The notes under the pieces: model-generated | What the model saw: the letters and a program-made list of their open reading frames with translations, nothing else | Databases searched by the model: none | What the model was told of the DNA's origin: nothing | Shown here: piece after piece, positions 62,690 to 64,000 of the stretch | How the letters are laid out: each line of letters starts with the position of its first letter | Numbering within the stretch: position 1 is the stretch's first letter | Program-made: the position numbers and the translations under genes | DNA from: Arthrobacter globiformis | Lineage (GTDB): Bacteria > Actinomycetota > Actinomycetes > Actinomycetales > Micrococcaceae | DNA: 64,000 bases | Direction: 5' to 3' | NCBI RefSeq assembly: GCF_003261175.1 | Contig: NZ_QLNP01000102.1 | Location: 1 to 64,000 of the forward strand

Positions 62690-64000
62690 TTAGAGGGGGA
62701 GGGGGACGAGGCCGCCGAGGTGGCGGTATTTTTCGAGCCGCTGGGGGAGGAGTTCGCCCATCCCGGACGCCGAGAGCGCCGCCAGTTCGTACTCGATCGC
62801 CTGCCCCAGCCGGTGGCAGAACGCCCGGCCTTCGTGGGCGGCGTCGGGGCGTTCGTCCACGATGTGCTCCACCATGCCATGGGCGTGGAGTGAGGCGACG
62901 TTGACGCCCTGTGCCTCAGACATCGCCGGTGCGAACTCGGTGCTGCGGTGCATGATGGCGCTCGCACCCTCGGGCGGCAGCGGTGACAGCCAGGCATGCT
63001 GGGCCGCGATGGTGCGGTCGGCCGGGAACAGAGCCAGCGCCCCGCCGCCGGTGCCCTGGCCCATCAGGACGGACACGGTGGGTGAGTTCAGGCCGATGAG
63101 GTCGTGGAGCGACCTGGCGATTTCGCCGGCCAGCCCGCCTTCTTCGGCTTCCTTTGACAGGGCCGCGCCGCCGGTGTCGATGACCGTCACCAGGGGCAGC
63201 CCAAGTTCCTCGGCCAGCCGCATGCCGCGGCGGGCTTCACGCAGCGATGCCGGACCCATGGCGGTCTGCTGGGAGGGCCGGGGCCGGGTGTGTCCGATGA
63301 CCACGCAGGATTTCTGGCCGAAGCGGGCCAGTGCCAGCAGCAGCCCGGGGTCCTTTTCGCCCTGGCCGGTGCCGTTGAGCGGAAGCACGTCGCGGGCCCC
63401 GTAGGCCAGCAGCTGCCGCAGGTCAGGGCGGCGCGGGTTCCGGGAGATTTCGATCGATTCCCAGGCTCCGGCGTCGGACGGTTTCACGGACAGCGTCCGG
63501 GGCGGCCGGATCTGCGCGGGCGGTCCGGCGACCAGGATGCTCAGGGCGCGGTCGACGACGTCTGACAGCTGCCACGGCGGGACCACCGCGTCCACGAGCC
63601 CCTTGTCGAAGAGGTTCTCGGCCACCTGGACGTTCTCCGGAAACGGTGCACCGTACAGCGCCTCGTAGACCCGCGGCCCGAGGAACCCGAGGAGGGAGCC
63701 GGGTTCGGCCACCGTGATGTGCCCGAGGGAGCCCCAGGAGGCCATGACGCCGCCGGTGGTGGGGTGCCGGAGGTAGACCAGGTACGGCAGGCCGGCCTGC
63801 CGGTGCGCCCGGACCGCCGCGCTGATCTTCACCATGGACAGGAACGCGATAGTGCCTTCCTGCATGCGGGTGCCCCCCGACGCCGGACCGGCCAGAAGCG
63901 GAAGCCCTTCCCGGGTGGCGCGTTCGACGGCGTTCACGATGCGTTCGGCTGCGGCGAGGCCGATGGAGCCGGCCAGGAACCGGAACTCGCTGACGATGAC
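62690..64000 (-). CDS. Acetyl/acyl-CoA carboxylase carboxyltransferase, beta-alpha fusion (partial)
   Basis: The 3' 436 codons of a carboxyltransferase gene whose 5' end lies beyond the right edge of the window; the frame is open to base 64000. The visible N-terminal part is AccD-like (FRFLAGSIGLAAAERIVNAV, GPASGGTRMQEG, YLRHPTTGGVMASWGSLGH) and the C-terminal part is AccA-like (GPASLREARRGMRLAEELGL, DTGGAALSKEAEEGG, VSVLMGQGTGGGALAL). It carboxylates acetyl-CoA or a related acyl-CoA with a biotin-carrying subunit encoded elsewhere. Confidence 0.88.
   Translation of the reverse strand, partial: VIVSEFRFLAGSIGLAAAERIVNAVERATREGLPLLAGPASGGTRMQEGTIAFLSMVKISAAVRAHRQAGLPYLVYLRHPTTGGVMASWGSLGHITVAEPGSLLGFLGPRVYEALYGAPFPENVQVAENLFDKGLVDAVVPPWQLSDVVDRALSILVAGPPAQIRPPRTLSVKPSDAGAWESIEISRNPRRPDLRQLLAYGARDVLPLNGTGQGEKDPGLLLALARFGQKSCVVIGHTRPRPSQQTAMGPASLREARRGMRLAEELGLPLVTVIDTGGAALSKEAEEGGLAGEIARSLHDLIGLNSPTVSVLMGQGTGGGALALFPADRTIAAQHAWLSPLPPEGASAIMHRSTEFAPAMSEAQGVNVASLHAHGMVEHIVDERPDAAHEGRAFCHRLGQAIEYELAALSASGMGELLPQRLEKYRHLGGLVPLPL

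Noticed and set aside
61837-62997. Minus-strand frame crossing the 23-bp repeats and FMN reductase
   Set aside because: The repeats give a repetitive peptide (VQPGRSPQF) only because 23-bp units happen to be open; no start signal, and the other strand holds a clear reductase.

Overview
This window is a high-GC chromosome segment from an actinobacterium, most likely Arthrobacter, Pseudarthrobacter or a close relative. The inference rests on the base composition and codon use, on many catabolic operons each with its own regulator, on GPP34, DUF1992, DUF6221, LssY and UBP-finger antiporter genes typical of Micrococcaceae-like genomes, and on frequent coupled (ATGA/TGATG) gene junctions. I see no tRNA, rRNA, CRISPR array, complete insertion sequence or prophage.

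Layout. 4-2411: an L-idonate/gluconate set (idnO-like, idnD-like, gluconokinase). 2414-7967: a secreted protein, two decayed gene ends (3170-3925), a GPP34 protein, a PAS-GGDEF-EAL protein and a DM13 protein. 8012-16984: a leftward sugar-acid operon (lacI, 2-hydroxyacid dehydrogenase, manD, mannonate oxidoreductase, second idnD-like dehydrogenase, MHS permease, then eda-kdgK) that carries fructuronate/mannonate to KDG, KDPG, pyruvate and glyceraldehyde 3-phosphate. 17212-22773: FAD oxidoreductase, Zn-dehydrogenase, YciI, LysR and an MHS permease. 22981-33021: two IclR regulators, an MHS permease and five oxidoreductase/isomerase genes that look like one uncharacterised catabolic pathway. 33067-33910: ArsR plus SRPBCC. 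34475-37874: GntR repressor divergent from an aconitase. 37961-45545: a 5-oxoprolinase-type PxpA and fused PxpB-PxpC operon containing a biotin carboxylase-BCCP, opposite a GntR, an MHS permease and a D-glutamate cyclase-like protein. 45620-49340: nitrilase-family amidase, GntR, MHS permease and a DUF2848 protein. 49416-64000: mostly housekeeping or unknown genes (PAP2 phosphatase, AlaT-like aminotransferase, LssY protein, DUF1992, HNH nuclease, NUDIX, ABC exporter, Na+/H+ antiporter, FMN reductase, acyl-CoA carboxylase carboxyltransferase).

Regulation is unusually readable. Candidate operators sit beside the LacI, LysR, IclR, ArsR and GntR genes, and the pxp operon and the facing permease gene share one motif. 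A second recurring feature is a family of intergenic hairpins with a nearly invariant stem (ACGACGGCGGG paired with CCCGCCGTCGT) placed at the 3' ends of genes; these probably act as terminators.

The best candidates for an undescribed system are the biotin-carboxylase/oxoprolinase operon with its regulon, the flavoprotein-rich 24740-33021 cluster, and the conserved-stem terminator family. Functions are inferred by reading motifs in the protein sequences; no database search was possible.
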